From positions 96,582-160,581 of the forward strand of contig CACDWG010000002.1 in the NCBI GenBank assembly GCA_902556425.1: DNA of 64,000 bases. Direction: 5' to 3'. The position numbers were made by a program, and so were the translations under genes. Shown piece by piece: positions 17,659 through 25,524 of the stretch. Under the pieces are notes generated by a model. It was not told the origin of the DNA. It worked only from the letters and a program-made list of their open reading frames with translations, and did no database searches. How positions within the stretch are numbered: the first letter of the stretch is position 1; each line of letters opens with the position of its first letter. This DNA is from UBA4421 sp002704225. GTDB lineage: Bacteria > Pseudomonadota > Gammaproteobacteria > Pseudomonadales > Azotimanducaceae.

Positions 17659-18555
17659 TCAGTCAAAGATGTCCAGATCGTTCGCCAAGACGACGGCTCC
17701 GTCGTAGCGCTCTCGAACCTCGTCCAAGACCACTTCGTCATCTAAACCAAAGACTAGGGCGTGATACAAAATCAAGAGCTTGGGTTTTGCTCGAGAGGCC
17801 AAGCCTGCGAGTTCGTAGCTTGTTGTGTGGTTGCTGCGATGATAATCCTGCCAGAACGACGTTCTCAGATTTAGAGCCTGCTCGGAGACAACCTCGTGAA
17901 TCAAGATATCGGCATCCTTGGCCATGGCTTCCATTTTCGGGTCATAGGCCGCATCGCCAGAAATGACGATCACCTTATCTGGCGTCGTGAATCGATAACC
18001 AAAGGCATTTGGCCAAGTCCCATGTTTCACCTTAAACGCTTCAACCGTGATGCGCTCATCGGAAAAGACCACGCCCTCGCGAATGGTGCGCGCGTCGATT
18101 TTCCAACCTTCAACGGTTGCGGGTTCCAAACCATACAGACGGTAGCGGCTGTCTTCCTGCCACGCCTTGGCCACATTTTGTGCCATCGCCTCGGTACCCT
18201 CGGGACCATACAGCACCAGCGGCGTTTCGCGTCCCTGAGTCCAACTGGTGTAGGCCAGATCAGGTAGTCCAGCAGTATGATCGTGATGCAAGTGGGTTAA
18301 GAAGGCGATGTCCAGCCGTTCGACGTTCATCGCCTCAAGGGGGCCACCATACTCAGCCGACACCGCTGCCGCACGTCGCACCACACCGGGTCCAAAATCC
18401 ACGAGGTAGGCCTTGCCGTCGACCACAATCGCCGTCGCCGGCCCCGCTCGCTCCGGGGTCGGAATGGGGGTGCCCGTACCCAGCATGACGACCTGGGTTT
18501 CAGGAAACGCCAACGTTGGGCACATCAGGCTGACGCACAAAAGCACTAGCCGCAT
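17659..18555 (-). CDS. Exported MBL-fold metallo-hydrolase (RNase Z / AtsA-like)
   Basis: A 298-residue metallo-beta-lactamase-fold hydrolase with a signal peptide ('MRLVLLCVSLMCPTLAFPE'). The metal-binding motif 'HLHHDHTAG' lies near residue 90, with later ligands in 'VISGDAAYD' and 'LILYHALVF'. The overall pattern 'GTGTPIPTPERAGPATAIVV' is that of RNase Z-like enzymes and arylsulfatase AtsA-like proteins; export rules out a role in tRNA processing. I chose the ATG at 18555, which starts the signal peptide and leaves 10 bases after the upstream selenoprotein gene. The frame continues to 18588 but would overlap that gene. Confidence 0.85.
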   Translation of the reverse strand: MRLVLLCVSLMCPTLAFPETQVVMLGTGTPIPTPERAGPATAIVVDGKAYLVDFGPGVVRRAAAVSAEYGGPLEAMNVERLDIAFLTHLHHDHTAGLPDLAYTSWTQGRETPLVLYGPEGTEAMAQNVAKAWQEDSRYRLYGLEPATVEGWKIDARTIREGVVFSDERITVEAFKVKHGTWPNAFGYRFTTPDKVIVISGDAAYDPKMEAMAKDADILIHEVVSEQALNLRTSFWQDYHRSNHTTSYELAGLASRAKPKLLILYHALVFGLDDEVVLDEVRERYDGAVVLANDLDIFD

Positions 18556-18565
18556 CAGCTTGTCC

Positions 18566-19126
18566 TCAGTCGGATACGTCGATTTCAACCGGCTCGTCGA
18601 CCGGGCAAAACTTGGATTCTAGATCCAGTACCGCCAGCAGACGTCCGAACCCAATGAACTGACCAATCATCATGCCAAGCTCAAGCACCTGACCGTCACT
18701 GTAGTGTTCTTTAAGCCGGTCAAAGAATGCATCGTCCATATTATGATGATCAGTGGCTAATCGATCAGCGTATTCTAGTGCTAGGTTCTCCGCAGGCGTA
18801 AAACCGTGCAGCGATTTATCCAAGTCCAGCTGGGCAATTTTTTCTTCCGTTAAGTCTCCTGCAGACTGCAGGAGTCGAACGTTAAGTCACGTAAAACAGT
18901 CGTTATGTCTGGCAATCCGCAGTCTCACCAACTCAATCAACCCTTCAGGCACCGTGTATCCCTTGCGAGCGGGCAGGTAAAAGGCGTTATAAGCCTCGAA
19001 CAATTCCGGACTATTGGCCAGACCACGCAGTGTGGAGGTATCCATCCCCTGAGTATCCATATGCTGTGCTGCTGTGCGCGTCGCGTCTGTCAGTTCCTCG
19101 TCCGCGAGCAATTTTATTCGGGCCAT
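18566..19126 (-). CDS. AhpD-like / carboxymuconolactone decarboxylase family selenoprotein (CxxU)
   Basis: A 186-residue protein read through one in-frame UGA at 18887-18889, codon 80. The frame upstream ends '...LVRLRIARHNDCFT' and, after UGA, continues in the same frame with 'LNVRLLQSAGDLTEEKI', both halves being continuous family sequence. The UGA falls where the second Cys of the redox-active CxxC motif of AhpD/CMD proteins stands, giving C77-F-T-U80. A SECIS-type hairpin follows (18856-18874). Selenocysteine is therefore the best reading, and not a stop or a pseudogene. The family includes peroxidase-like thiol enzymes. The ATG at 19126 has an AAGGAT site. The gene lies in an operon after a PhyH gene and 10 bases before the MBL gene. 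AhpD-like selenoproteins are known from marine metagenomes. Insertion of Sec is inference until selA/B/C are found. Confidence 0.85.
18856..18874 (-). promoter_or_regulatory. Bacterial SECIS element of the CxxU gene
   Basis: On the minus strand an 8-base-pair perfect stem, CUCCUGCA / UGCAGGAG, closes a GUC loop that begins 20 nucleotides after the UGA. Bacterial SECIS rules ask for a small apical loop with G among its first two bases, 16-37 nucleotides from UGA, on a short stem; all are met. The tip UGCAGUCUGCA is nearly the tip of the E. coli fdhF SECIS (UGCAGGUCUGCA). Confidence 0.8.
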
Positions 19127-19238
19127 TTCGCATCCTTACTTAGCAATTCATACGACGATCACGGCATCTTGCCTACAACCTTGGCAAAAACCCAGTGCAT
19201 TTCAGAGGAGGTTTTTTTGCCGCAACCCCTGAACGACT

Positions 19239-20027
19239 TTATTGATCAACCAAAAACTGTCGATCGGGCGCATTGGCTGGCTGCGCGGCTCCTGTGTGCG
19301 GATGCACAAGGGCGCCATCTGGCGCGTATTGCAGGATGTAGGCCTTGCGAACTTGATCCGTCAAATTCGGCCCGGTTCGGTGTGGCGTCAGGCTGGAAAA
19401 CACCGCGATTGAGCCCGCAGCTAGGGGCATCGGCTCAGCATCCGCCGGACCGGTATCCAAGCACTCAAAGCCCAAGTCCGTCCATTGATGCGCAAGTGTC
19501 CCTTGTGTGTGCAACCCGGGGGCGATCCAAGGACAGCCGTTCTCAGGCGTCGCGTCGGTCAGCGCCACCCAGCAGGTCAGATACTGCTGAGGCGTCACAA
19601 AGGTATAGCCATTGTCTTGATGCCAGGGAAATTCCTGGGCTGTCCCAGGTCGCTTATAAACCAACTGATCCCAATACAAACGCGCCCCTGGACCAATTAA
19701 ATCCCGACACAGAGCGGCAAAAACCGGGTGTTTGGCAAATGTTTTTGCCACGGGCGTTTGCAGCACAGCGTGGGGCCGAAAGACAATTTCATCCGCTCTC
19801 GCAATGCTGGGCTGATCACGAGGCATCCGGGACAAATACGCATTGGCCTCTGCTTCCACCGGATCGAGTGCATCAACGAGACGAGCAATTTCAGCTTGCG
19901 TGAAAGCGTTCTCGAGCACAAAACCACCCTGGTGCCGGTAAGCATCGGCTTGCGTCTGAGTGATCTGCTGATAAGGGGGGCCAGGCTGAACCCAGGCGAA
20001 ATCGTTGTTCAGTGGGTGTAATTTCAT
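19239..20027 (-). CDS. Phytanoyl-CoA dioxygenase (PhyH) family protein
   Basis: A 262-residue PhyH-type Fe(II)/2-oxoglutarate oxygenase. HxD is in 'FPWHQDNGYTF' near residue 125, the distal His in 'LTPHRTGPNLTD' near residue 209, and the 2-oxoglutarate Arg in 'DQVRKAYILQY'. 'YWDQLVYKRPG' before the HxD is also typical. I chose the ATG at 20027 (MKLHPLNN) with a GGAAAG site; the frame runs back to 20210 but that part has no family character. It is the first gene of the run PhyH - selenoprotein - MBL - GFA, with 112 bases before the selenoprotein start. Confidence 0.88.
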   Translation of the reverse strand: MKLHPLNNDFAWVQPGPPYQQITQTQADAYRHQGGFVLENAFTQAEIARLVDALDPVEAEANAYLSRMPRDQPSIARADEIVFRPHAVLQTPVAKTFAKHPVFAALCRDLIGPGARLYWDQLVYKRPGTAQEFPWHQDNGYTFVTPQQYLTCWVALTDATPENGCPWIAPGLHTQGTLAHQWTDLGFECLDTGPADAEPMPLAAGSIAVFSSLTPHRTGPNLTDQVRKAYILQYAPDGALVHPHTGAAQPANAPDRQFLVDQ

Positions 20028-20039
20028 GAAAATCTTTCC

Positions 20040-20064
20040 AACATCAAATCCATGCTTTGATGTT
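20040..20064 (-). promoter_or_regulatory. Perfect inverted repeat just upstream of the PhyH ribosome binding site
   Basis: AACATCAAA / TTTGATGTT, 9 perfect base pairs with a 7-base spacer, ends directly before the GGAAAG ribosome binding site. It is either an operator or an RNA hairpin able to influence translation of the PhyH operon. Confidence 0.45.
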
Positions 20065-20400
20065 ATGCCACAAATACCGAAGACCTGCTCCCATAGGATT
20101 CCCTGCATCGCGTCAGCACCGGGACTTGTCAGTCCATTGATCACTTTCTCCGCCAAGAAGATCATTACACGTGCGGCGACGACTTCTGAGCCGATGACCG
20201 AAGATGCCATCTATCGTGTGACCCGAGTGCTGACCTCAAATGACAGCACGTATCCGACAATCTAACCGGTGCCGATAATTGTGCGGGGACAGCGCAATGT
20301 GCCGATTACGATTCGCTCCACACGGGCGTCCTGCCCGACGTGATGAGACGCGTAAAACCCGAGGACATAACCGCAAAGTTCGCCTAAACTGCGCCTCGCA
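20065..20400. other. Intergenic region without a recognised gene
   Basis: This 336-base stretch lies between the PhyH operon (minus) and the His-rich protein gene (plus). Open frames on both strands here show no family features or convincing ribosome binding sites. It should contain divergent promoters, but I could not place them. Confidence 0.4.
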
Positions 20401-20859
20401 ATGAAATCGCCTATCGTCAGACCAATTGGAATCGCCCTTTCACTCTCCGCGTGGATTTTTGGCGCGTTTTTGTTGGGCATGGGGAATGCCTACTTCGGCG
20501 TAACCGGTGAATTCGGCGCGCACACCGACACTGCGGATTCAAACCAGCACGCCCACCAGCAGTTCGCGAAACACGGTTTGCACGACGTAGATCACGATCA
20601 ACATGCACTTCACACCTCATCCTCAATTGGGTCGATGGGACATAGCGTTCACGCAGGAGCCAACGAACCGCTACCGGCCCACTGCCTGTTTTGCCTCGAC
20701 GGTCTTGCTGCAACCAGCGACACCATTCCGGCGGTACGCGCCCTCTTTGCCGAGTTGTCTAGCCTTCACCGGCTGGCCCAGTACAGGCGAATTTTCGCTG
20801 ATTCCTACCACCCTCGTCCCGCCACACGGGCTCCCCCCGTGCGTTCTCCAGCGCACTAA
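20401..20859 (+). CDS. His-rich membrane-anchored protein, DUF2946-like
   Basis: A 152-residue protein with an N-terminal membrane segment ('PIGIALSLSAWIFGAFLLGMG'), then a His-rich stretch (QHAHQQ, HGLHDVDHDQHALH, MGHSVHAG), then 'HCLFCLDGLA' and a C-terminal 'ATRAPPVRS'. The CxFC motif and the RAPP ending are the marks of DUF2946 proteins, often found beside copper genes and TonB receptors. The His clusters suggest metal binding. It sits 94 bases before a Met-rich outer-membrane protein gene on the same strand, and the two probably act together in copper handling; this last step is inference. Confidence 0.65.
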   Translation: MKSPIVRPIGIALSLSAWIFGAFLLGMGNAYFGVTGEFGAHTDTADSNQHAHQQFAKHGLHDVDHDQHALHTSSSIGSMGHSVHAGANEPLPAHCLFCLDGLAATSDTIPAVRALFAELSSLHRLAQYRRIFADSYHPRPATRAPPVRSPAH

Positions 20860-20953
20860 CACCTGACGACCTATTTCAGCGCCTGGCTAGCACCAGCGGC
20901 GCGTCGTTGGATTCGTTTTGTTCAACAAAACACCTAAAAATTTGGAGACAGAG

Positions 20954-22033
20954 ATGAAATCACTACTTTGCCGGGCAAGCCTATGCTTGAGCCTTGGCCT
21001 TACCAGCACATTCCTTACCACCCACCTCAATGCAGACAGCGAGCGCGCCATAGATCACGGCCCGATTGGCGTTATGGGTGATCACTTTCACAAAGCCGGT
21101 GAGTGGATGGTATCCGCCAGACTGATGCGCATGAACATGTCCGGCAACCAGTTAGGCGACGACAAACTCAGTGACAGCGAAGTGATCATGCAGCCGAACG
21201 CCGCAGGCCGTATGCCTGCAGTACTGAGTGTGGTTCCTCAAGACATGGATATGGACATGCTGATGTTGGGTGCCATGTACGCTCCCAGCGACCGTCTTAC
21301 CTTGATGGCCATGGTCATGGCATCGAGCAAGGACATGGCGCTGACCAGCTACACCCCGCCCAATATGATGAACCCTACACCAAGAACCGTGGTGGGCGGA
21401 TTCTCCACTTCCAGTGACGATATCCAGTCCATCTCTCTAAGCGGATTGTTTCGATTGCAGCAGAATGCCAGCACGCGTTCCCACCTAACCGTGGGGCTAG
21501 AACAGTCAATTGCAGATACCGATGCGACGGATACGGTACTGACCCCCATGGGTATGAACATGACGATGCGGCTGCCCTATGGCATGCAGATTGGCGATGA
21601 AAGCCTGCGCCTAAAGGCCGCATTGACCCATGTCTATAGCAACGAGGAATGGGTATTCGGTGGTCAGATCAGCGGCAAATTCAAGGTGGCAGCCGAGGAT
21701 TGGCACTTTGGCGACAGCCAACAGGCCACCGTCTGGGCCCAGCGAGAGATGAACCGTCATTTGTCACTGTCGGGACGCCTGACCTACGAACGAGCCAGTG
21801 GATTAGAAGGCATGGATGCCATGATCATGGCTCCCGTACAGACCGCAATACCGGCGAACTACGGCTATAAAAAATGGCGTATCGGACTGGGTGCCAATGG
21901 GGTCGTCTCTCTGTTCCCCGGACAATCTGAGCGTCTGGGTATCGAGTTAGAGCTGCCCATCGATACGGACACCCGCGGCGTACAGATGACGCCTGAGTGG
22001 CAACTCACCTTGGGCATTCAAAAAGCGTTCTAG
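20954..22033 (+). CDS. Met-rich outer-membrane beta-barrel-type protein, probably copper-related
   Basis: A 359-residue exported protein with a signal peptide ending near 'TTHLNA'. The body alternates short amphipathic strands and ends in a Phe ('LGIQKAF'), as outer-membrane barrels do. It is very rich in methionine in clusters ('MDMDMLMLGAMY', 'LMAMVMASSKDMAL', 'MGMNMTMRL'), like copper-locus proteins often labelled 'transporter'. 'PIGVMGDHFHKAGEWMVSARLM' near residue 35 is typical of that group. I chose the ATG at 20954, which starts the signal peptide after a GGAGACAGAG stretch. Together with the His-rich gene upstream it forms a likely metal-related pair. Confidence 0.7.
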   Translation: MKSLLCRASLCLSLGLTSTFLTTHLNADSERAIDHGPIGVMGDHFHKAGEWMVSARLMRMNMSGNQLGDDKLSDSEVIMQPNAAGRMPAVLSVVPQDMDMDMLMLGAMYAPSDRLTLMAMVMASSKDMALTSYTPPNMMNPTPRTVVGGFSTSSDDIQSISLSGLFRLQQNASTRSHLTVGLEQSIADTDATDTVLTPMGMNMTMRLPYGMQIGDESLRLKAALTHVYSNEEWVFGGQISGKFKVAAEDWHFGDSQQATVWAQREMNRHLSLSGRLTYERASGLEGMDAMIMAPVQTAIPANYGYKKWRIGLGANGVVSLFPGQSERLGIELELPIDTDTRGVQMTPEWQLTLGIQKAF

Positions 22034-22179
22034 CGAATCAGCGAAAACACCCACTGGGACGAGGCACAAGCCTGTGAAAGCATGGCAGTGCCCCCCTCGG
22101 CATTTTTTGCCGCCTAACGGACCGTCAGACAACCCAAGCAAGACGGTAGATCGGAGGGGACGTGTCCATCAGGGACGTG

Positions 22180-22199
22180 GGCGCGGGATTACCCGCGCC
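22180..22199. repeat. GC-rich hairpin between convergent genes
   Basis: GGCGCGGG-ATTA-CCCGCGCC, 8 perfect base pairs and a 4-base loop, in the gap between the outer-membrane protein gene and the monooxygenase gene. No T-run follows on either strand. A related palindrome occurs at 3343-3355, so it may belong to a short dispersed repeat. Confidence 0.4.
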
Positions 22200-22225
22200 G
22201 AAGAGGAGCGATCGCGCGTCGGCTG

Positions 22226-23788
22226 TTACTTGCCGGTGAAGCGCAGCAGGCTGTCTTGAGATCCGCCTGCCCCACCCAGCAGATGCTGCAGGTAGGTTTC
22301 ATAGGTATCCATCCACATGCCCTGGGAGCGCTCGCGGCCTGCTTCCACATCACTCTTGGTACTTTTCATGTACCAGTTGTTGCATCGCAGCCAGACTTTG
22401 CCGTCTGCGGTGTTATTGCAACGCTCAGTCCAGGCTGTCACCGCCTCAGCTCTGGGCTCGACTTCGGTTTCACTCGCAGCCCGCATACGGCTCACCAAGG
22501 CAGCAATGTACTTACCCTGCTCTTCACAAAGCAGCGTCACGTTGGTGACGGGGTTCAGGCTTTGGGGACCGATCATCAGATAGAAGTTAGGAAGATTCTC
22601 AACATGAATGCCCCACAGGGACTGGGGCCGGGTCATCTGCCAGTTATTCGCTTCATTGGCGCCATACTGGTCGGCCAAGGTCACTCCGTCGCGACCGGTA
22701 ACGGGGAACGGAATGTGATTGCTGTCGAATCCCGTGGCATAAATCAGCACGTCCACGTCGTGACAGTCGCCACTGGCCATTTCCACACCGGTTTCCGTTA
22801 CGCCAATCACACCGTTGGGATCGTTAATCAACGTCACATTCGGTTTGTTGAACGTGGTGTAGTAGTCGTCGATAAAGAGCACGCGCTTGCAGAAAAACGG
22901 GTAGTCGGGCGTCAGTAACTCCGCCAGATCAGGATCGGTAACGTCCGCCCTGATGCGTTTGGCAATCGCGCCACACAGTTTGGCGTTCGCCTCTTCATCG
23001 TGCAGGGTTTCAAAGGTAAATGGCAGATCTGGGTTAGGCTGAGGTCCATTTTCCCAATCGATGAATCGAAGGCTCTCGCTGTAGCCGCCTTTCTTAAACG
23101 CATCCACAATTTCAGGGGGCGTAGGCTCATCGTCACGTGGTAGCGCCCAAGTTGCAGAGCGTTGGAACACGACCAAGCTTTCCACCTCATCAACGATACT
23201 GGTAATCACCTGAGCAGCAGAGGCGCCGGTACCGATAATGCCCACTCGCTTGCCTTTCAGATCGACGCTGTAGTCCCACTGTGCCGTGTGAAAACTTTCC
23301 CCTTTAAAGCGCGCCATACCAGCCACTTCTGGCATACGCGGAGTGGACAGTGGGCCATTGGCGCTCACCACATGGCTAGCGTCATAGGATGCTCCGGCTT
23401 CGCCGTTGCGCATGTCTTGAGTATTAATCTGCCACTTTCCCTGACCTTGATATTCAACGCCGGTCACCTTGGTTGAAAAGCGTATATGGGACTGCAGCCC
23501 GCAGAATTCCACCAACTGATCTGTGTAATCGGCGATTTCGTTTTGAGTCACGTATTTTTTGGAGGGAATAAAACCAATACGGTCGAGAAATGGCAGATAC
23601 GCATAGGAAGGCACGTCGCAAGCTGCGCCCGGATAGCCGCCAACGCCGCCGTTTTGCCAAACCCCGCCCAAGGAAGAACCCATTTCTAAAATGCAGAAAT
23701 CTTCAATTCCTGCTTCCTTGAGAAAATAACCGCACAGCAGACCCGAAAATCCGCCGCCAACAATGACCACTTCGTGGGAATTCGACAT
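22226..23788 (-). CDS. Flavin-dependent monooxygenase, Baeyer-Villiger type
   Basis: A 520-residue class B flavoprotein monooxygenase. The N-terminal FAD motif is 'VIVGGGFSGLLCGYFLKEAG' near residues 8-27. The fingerprint is 'FKGESFHTAQWDYS' (FxGxxxHxxxW) near 162-175, followed by the NADPH motif 'GIIGTGASAAQV'. 'GGVWQNGGVGGYPGAACDVPSYAYL' is the GTW/GxxCD region seen in cyclohexanone-monooxygenase relatives. These enzymes insert oxygen next to ketones or oxidise N and S atoms. The natural substrate is unknown. It is followed on the same strand by the SDR gene, which could supply a ketone from an alcohol. Confidence 0.9.
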   Translation of the reverse strand: MSNSHEVVIVGGGFSGLLCGYFLKEAGIEDFCILEMGSSLGGVWQNGGVGGYPGAACDVPSYAYLPFLDRIGFIPSKKYVTQNEIADYTDQLVEFCGLQSHIRFSTKVTGVEYQGQGKWQINTQDMRNGEAGASYDASHVVSANGPLSTPRMPEVAGMARFKGESFHTAQWDYSVDLKGKRVGIIGTGASAAQVITSIVDEVESLVVFQRSATWALPRDDEPTPPEIVDAFKKGGYSESLRFIDWENGPQPNPDLPFTFETLHDEEANAKLCGAIAKRIRADVTDPDLAELLTPDYPFFCKRVLFIDDYYTTFNKPNVTLINDPNGVIGVTETGVEMASGDCHDVDVLIYATGFDSNHIPFPVTGRDGVTLADQYGANEANNWQMTRPQSLWGIHVENLPNFYLMIGPQSLNPVTNVTLLCEEQGKYIAALVSRMRAASETEVEPRAEAVTAWTERCNNTADGKVWLRCNNWYMKSTKSDVEAGRERSQGMWMDTYETYLQHLLGGAGGSQDSLLRFTGK

Positions 23789-23896
23789 AACAAAATCGTC
23801 CTATACAATTGTCATGTGGGCCGCTTTACCGACCCTTGAGAAGCCGGAGAGTATGCCACAAGTTGCTTCAGGCGGCCCCCTCTTCGCAGGGCGCAG

Positions 23897-24724
23897 TCAG
23901 TCGAGAAAGGACGATGGCGTTTCCGCATTGTCGCCAAACAGCATTTTGGCAAAGGGTGAAACATCGGGGCCCTGGCGCAGATGATGCCCTCCGTCCACGG
24001 GCAGGCTGACACCAGTAACCCAGCTTGCCGCGTCGCTGCAAAGATACGCGACCGCCTCGGCAATATCGTTGACCAGTCCATGGCGGGCAATGGGCATCTT
24101 TTTCAGATAGTCCTCATACACCGATTCCGTGCCAAGCAGTCCACTAGCGATTTCGGTTTCAACCAAACCGGGACAAACCGAATTCACTCGAATCGCGCTG
24201 GCGCCAAGCTCATCAGCACAGTTACGAACCAACATATCGATGGCTGCCTTGCTCATGCAGTAAGCGGCCATATGCGGATGGGTGCGCAGGCCCGCAATGC
24301 TGGAAATCGCGCAGAGTGCCCCGCCTCCGTTGGCGGACATAATTCTGGCGGCATGCTTGAACACCAATAGCGTCCCCTTGGCGTTGATTCGCATGATCTC
24401 GTCGTATTGATCTGCGTCTTGGGCGGCTATGGGGGATAGGCCTCCAACCCCTGCGTTGGCCAGCACTTTTTTCAGCGGTGCCAAGCGATTCATTTGTGAC
24501 AAGGCGCTAGCCACCGTTTCTTCATCCGCCGTGTCCCCGACGAAGAGCGAGATGTTGGCATTTGGTTGATTGCGTAAAATGGCGTCGCGTCCTGCGATCA
24601 ACTTGCGTTCGGTGCGGCCCAAGAGACCAACCGCCGCGCCCTGGGTCGCGAATTTGTCAGCGCTTGCCAAACCAATGCCCGTGCCGCCGCCGGTTACCAA
24701 TGCGGAATGTGTTGCAGCATCCAT
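23897..24724 (-). CDS. Short-chain dehydrogenase/reductase (SDR)
   Basis: A 275-residue classical SDR. The NAD(P) motif 'TGGGTGIGLA' is near residues 11-20, 'LANAGVGG' near 88-95, the catalytic Ser in 'CAISSIAG', and YxxxK in 'YCMSKAAI'. 'CPGLVETEI' follows. The C-terminal 'WVTGVSLPVDGGHH' is standard. It probably interconverts an alcohol and a ketone. It lies upstream of the Sel1 gene and downstream of the monooxygenase gene on the minus strand, so alcohol oxidation followed by Baeyer-Villiger cleavage is an attractive but unproven pairing. Confidence 0.9.
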   Translation of the reverse strand: MDAATHSALVTGGGTGIGLASADKFATQGAAVGLLGRTERKLIAGRDAILRNQPNANISLFVGDTADEETVASALSQMNRLAPLKKVLANAGVGGLSPIAAQDADQYDEIMRINAKGTLLVFKHAARIMSANGGGALCAISSIAGLRTHPHMAAYCMSKAAIDMLVRNCADELGASAIRVNSVCPGLVETEIASGLLGTESVYEDYLKKMPIARHGLVNDIAEAVAYLCSDAASWVTGVSLPVDGGHHLRQGPDVSPFAKMLFGDNAETPSSFLD

Positions 24725-24783
24725 AATCGTTTTCCAGTCTCTTTGCAGTGTCCAAAATCCTAACGTATCCCGGCATATCGCCG

Positions 24784-25431
24784 CTAACAGTTGGAGAAAT
24801 CTTGATCAACGCAGGTTTTGGCCCGGGCTTGGGCTCGCGTCACTTCGGCTTCCGCCATCCCCGAGGCCAAACGCTCGCGACTCTCCATGGCATTGGGGTA
24901 CCCATTGGCGGACGCGATGTTGAACCACATATGGGCTCTGACCGGGTCGCGAAAGGTTCCCACACCGTTGGCGTAAGCAACCCCTAAGTTGTACTGGGCT
25001 GGCGCATAGCCCAACGAGGCAGCCTGCTGATTCAGACGCACCGATTCTTTAAAATTCTGGATCACGCCTGCTCCCTTCAAATGCAGGGCACTCAATGCAG
25101 CCAGACCCTCGGGAGACTGTTGTTCTGCGGCCTCGGTATACCAGCGCGCAGCAATCTTGTGGTCTGAGTCGGTTCCTAAGCCCTGCTCATACATAACGCC
25201 GAGGCGGTATTGTGCTTGGGCATCGCCGCCTTCGGCCAACGCATCGTAGAGATCAAGAGCGGTGACAAATTCTCCGCGGTCAAAGGCATCGCCCGCCTCG
25301 AGCAACCCTTCGGCCTGGAGCACTGGCGCACTCAACTGCAGCAGCCACCCCAAGAGAAGGCTAACGCAGGTAAGCCGACAGTCTGGTTTATTCGGATGAT
25401 TGATCTTTAGAAGCACCGCATTCTCACGCAT
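24784..25431 (-). CDS. Exported Sel1-like repeat protein
   Basis: A 215-residue protein with a signal peptide ('LTCVSLLLGWLLQLSAPVLQ') and several Sel1/TPR-like repeats, each about 36 residues. Typical lines are 'DAQAQYRLGVMYEQGLGT', 'PEGLAALSALHLKGAG', 'APAQYNLGVAYANGVGT' and 'VRAHMWFNIASANGYPNA'. Such solenoids mediate protein-protein contacts in the periplasm or envelope. Two cysteines at the C-terminus ('KTCVDQDFSNC') could form a disulfide. The partner is unknown. Confidence 0.85.
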   Translation of the reverse strand: MRENAVLLKINHPNKPDCRLTCVSLLLGWLLQLSAPVLQAEGLLEAGDAFDRGEFVTALDLYDALAEGGDAQAQYRLGVMYEQGLGTDSDHKIAARWYTEAAEQQSPEGLAALSALHLKGAGVIQNFKESVRLNQQAASLGYAPAQYNLGVAYANGVGTFRDPVRAHMWFNIASANGYPNAMESRERLASGMAEAEVTRAQARAKTCVDQDFSNC

Positions 25432-25524
25432 GTAACGACGAAACTGGCAGCCTTTTACAGCCGCCCTATCCCGTCATGTAATCGGCATCGACGGCTTGTT
25501 TCTTTAAGGCTTTTTACCGCGAAC

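Noticed and set aside
18566..19126. Reading the AhpD/CMD gene as a frameshifted or nonsense pseudogene
   Set aside because: Both halves are in the same frame with family sequence continuous across the UGA. The UGA stands exactly at a redox Cys position, a SECIS-type hairpin follows, and selD is present. Nothing else in the gene looks decayed.
20028..20210. N-terminal extension of the second PhyH gene
   Set aside because: PhyH proteins start about where MKLHPLNN begins. The upstream part contains the inverted repeat and no family sequence.
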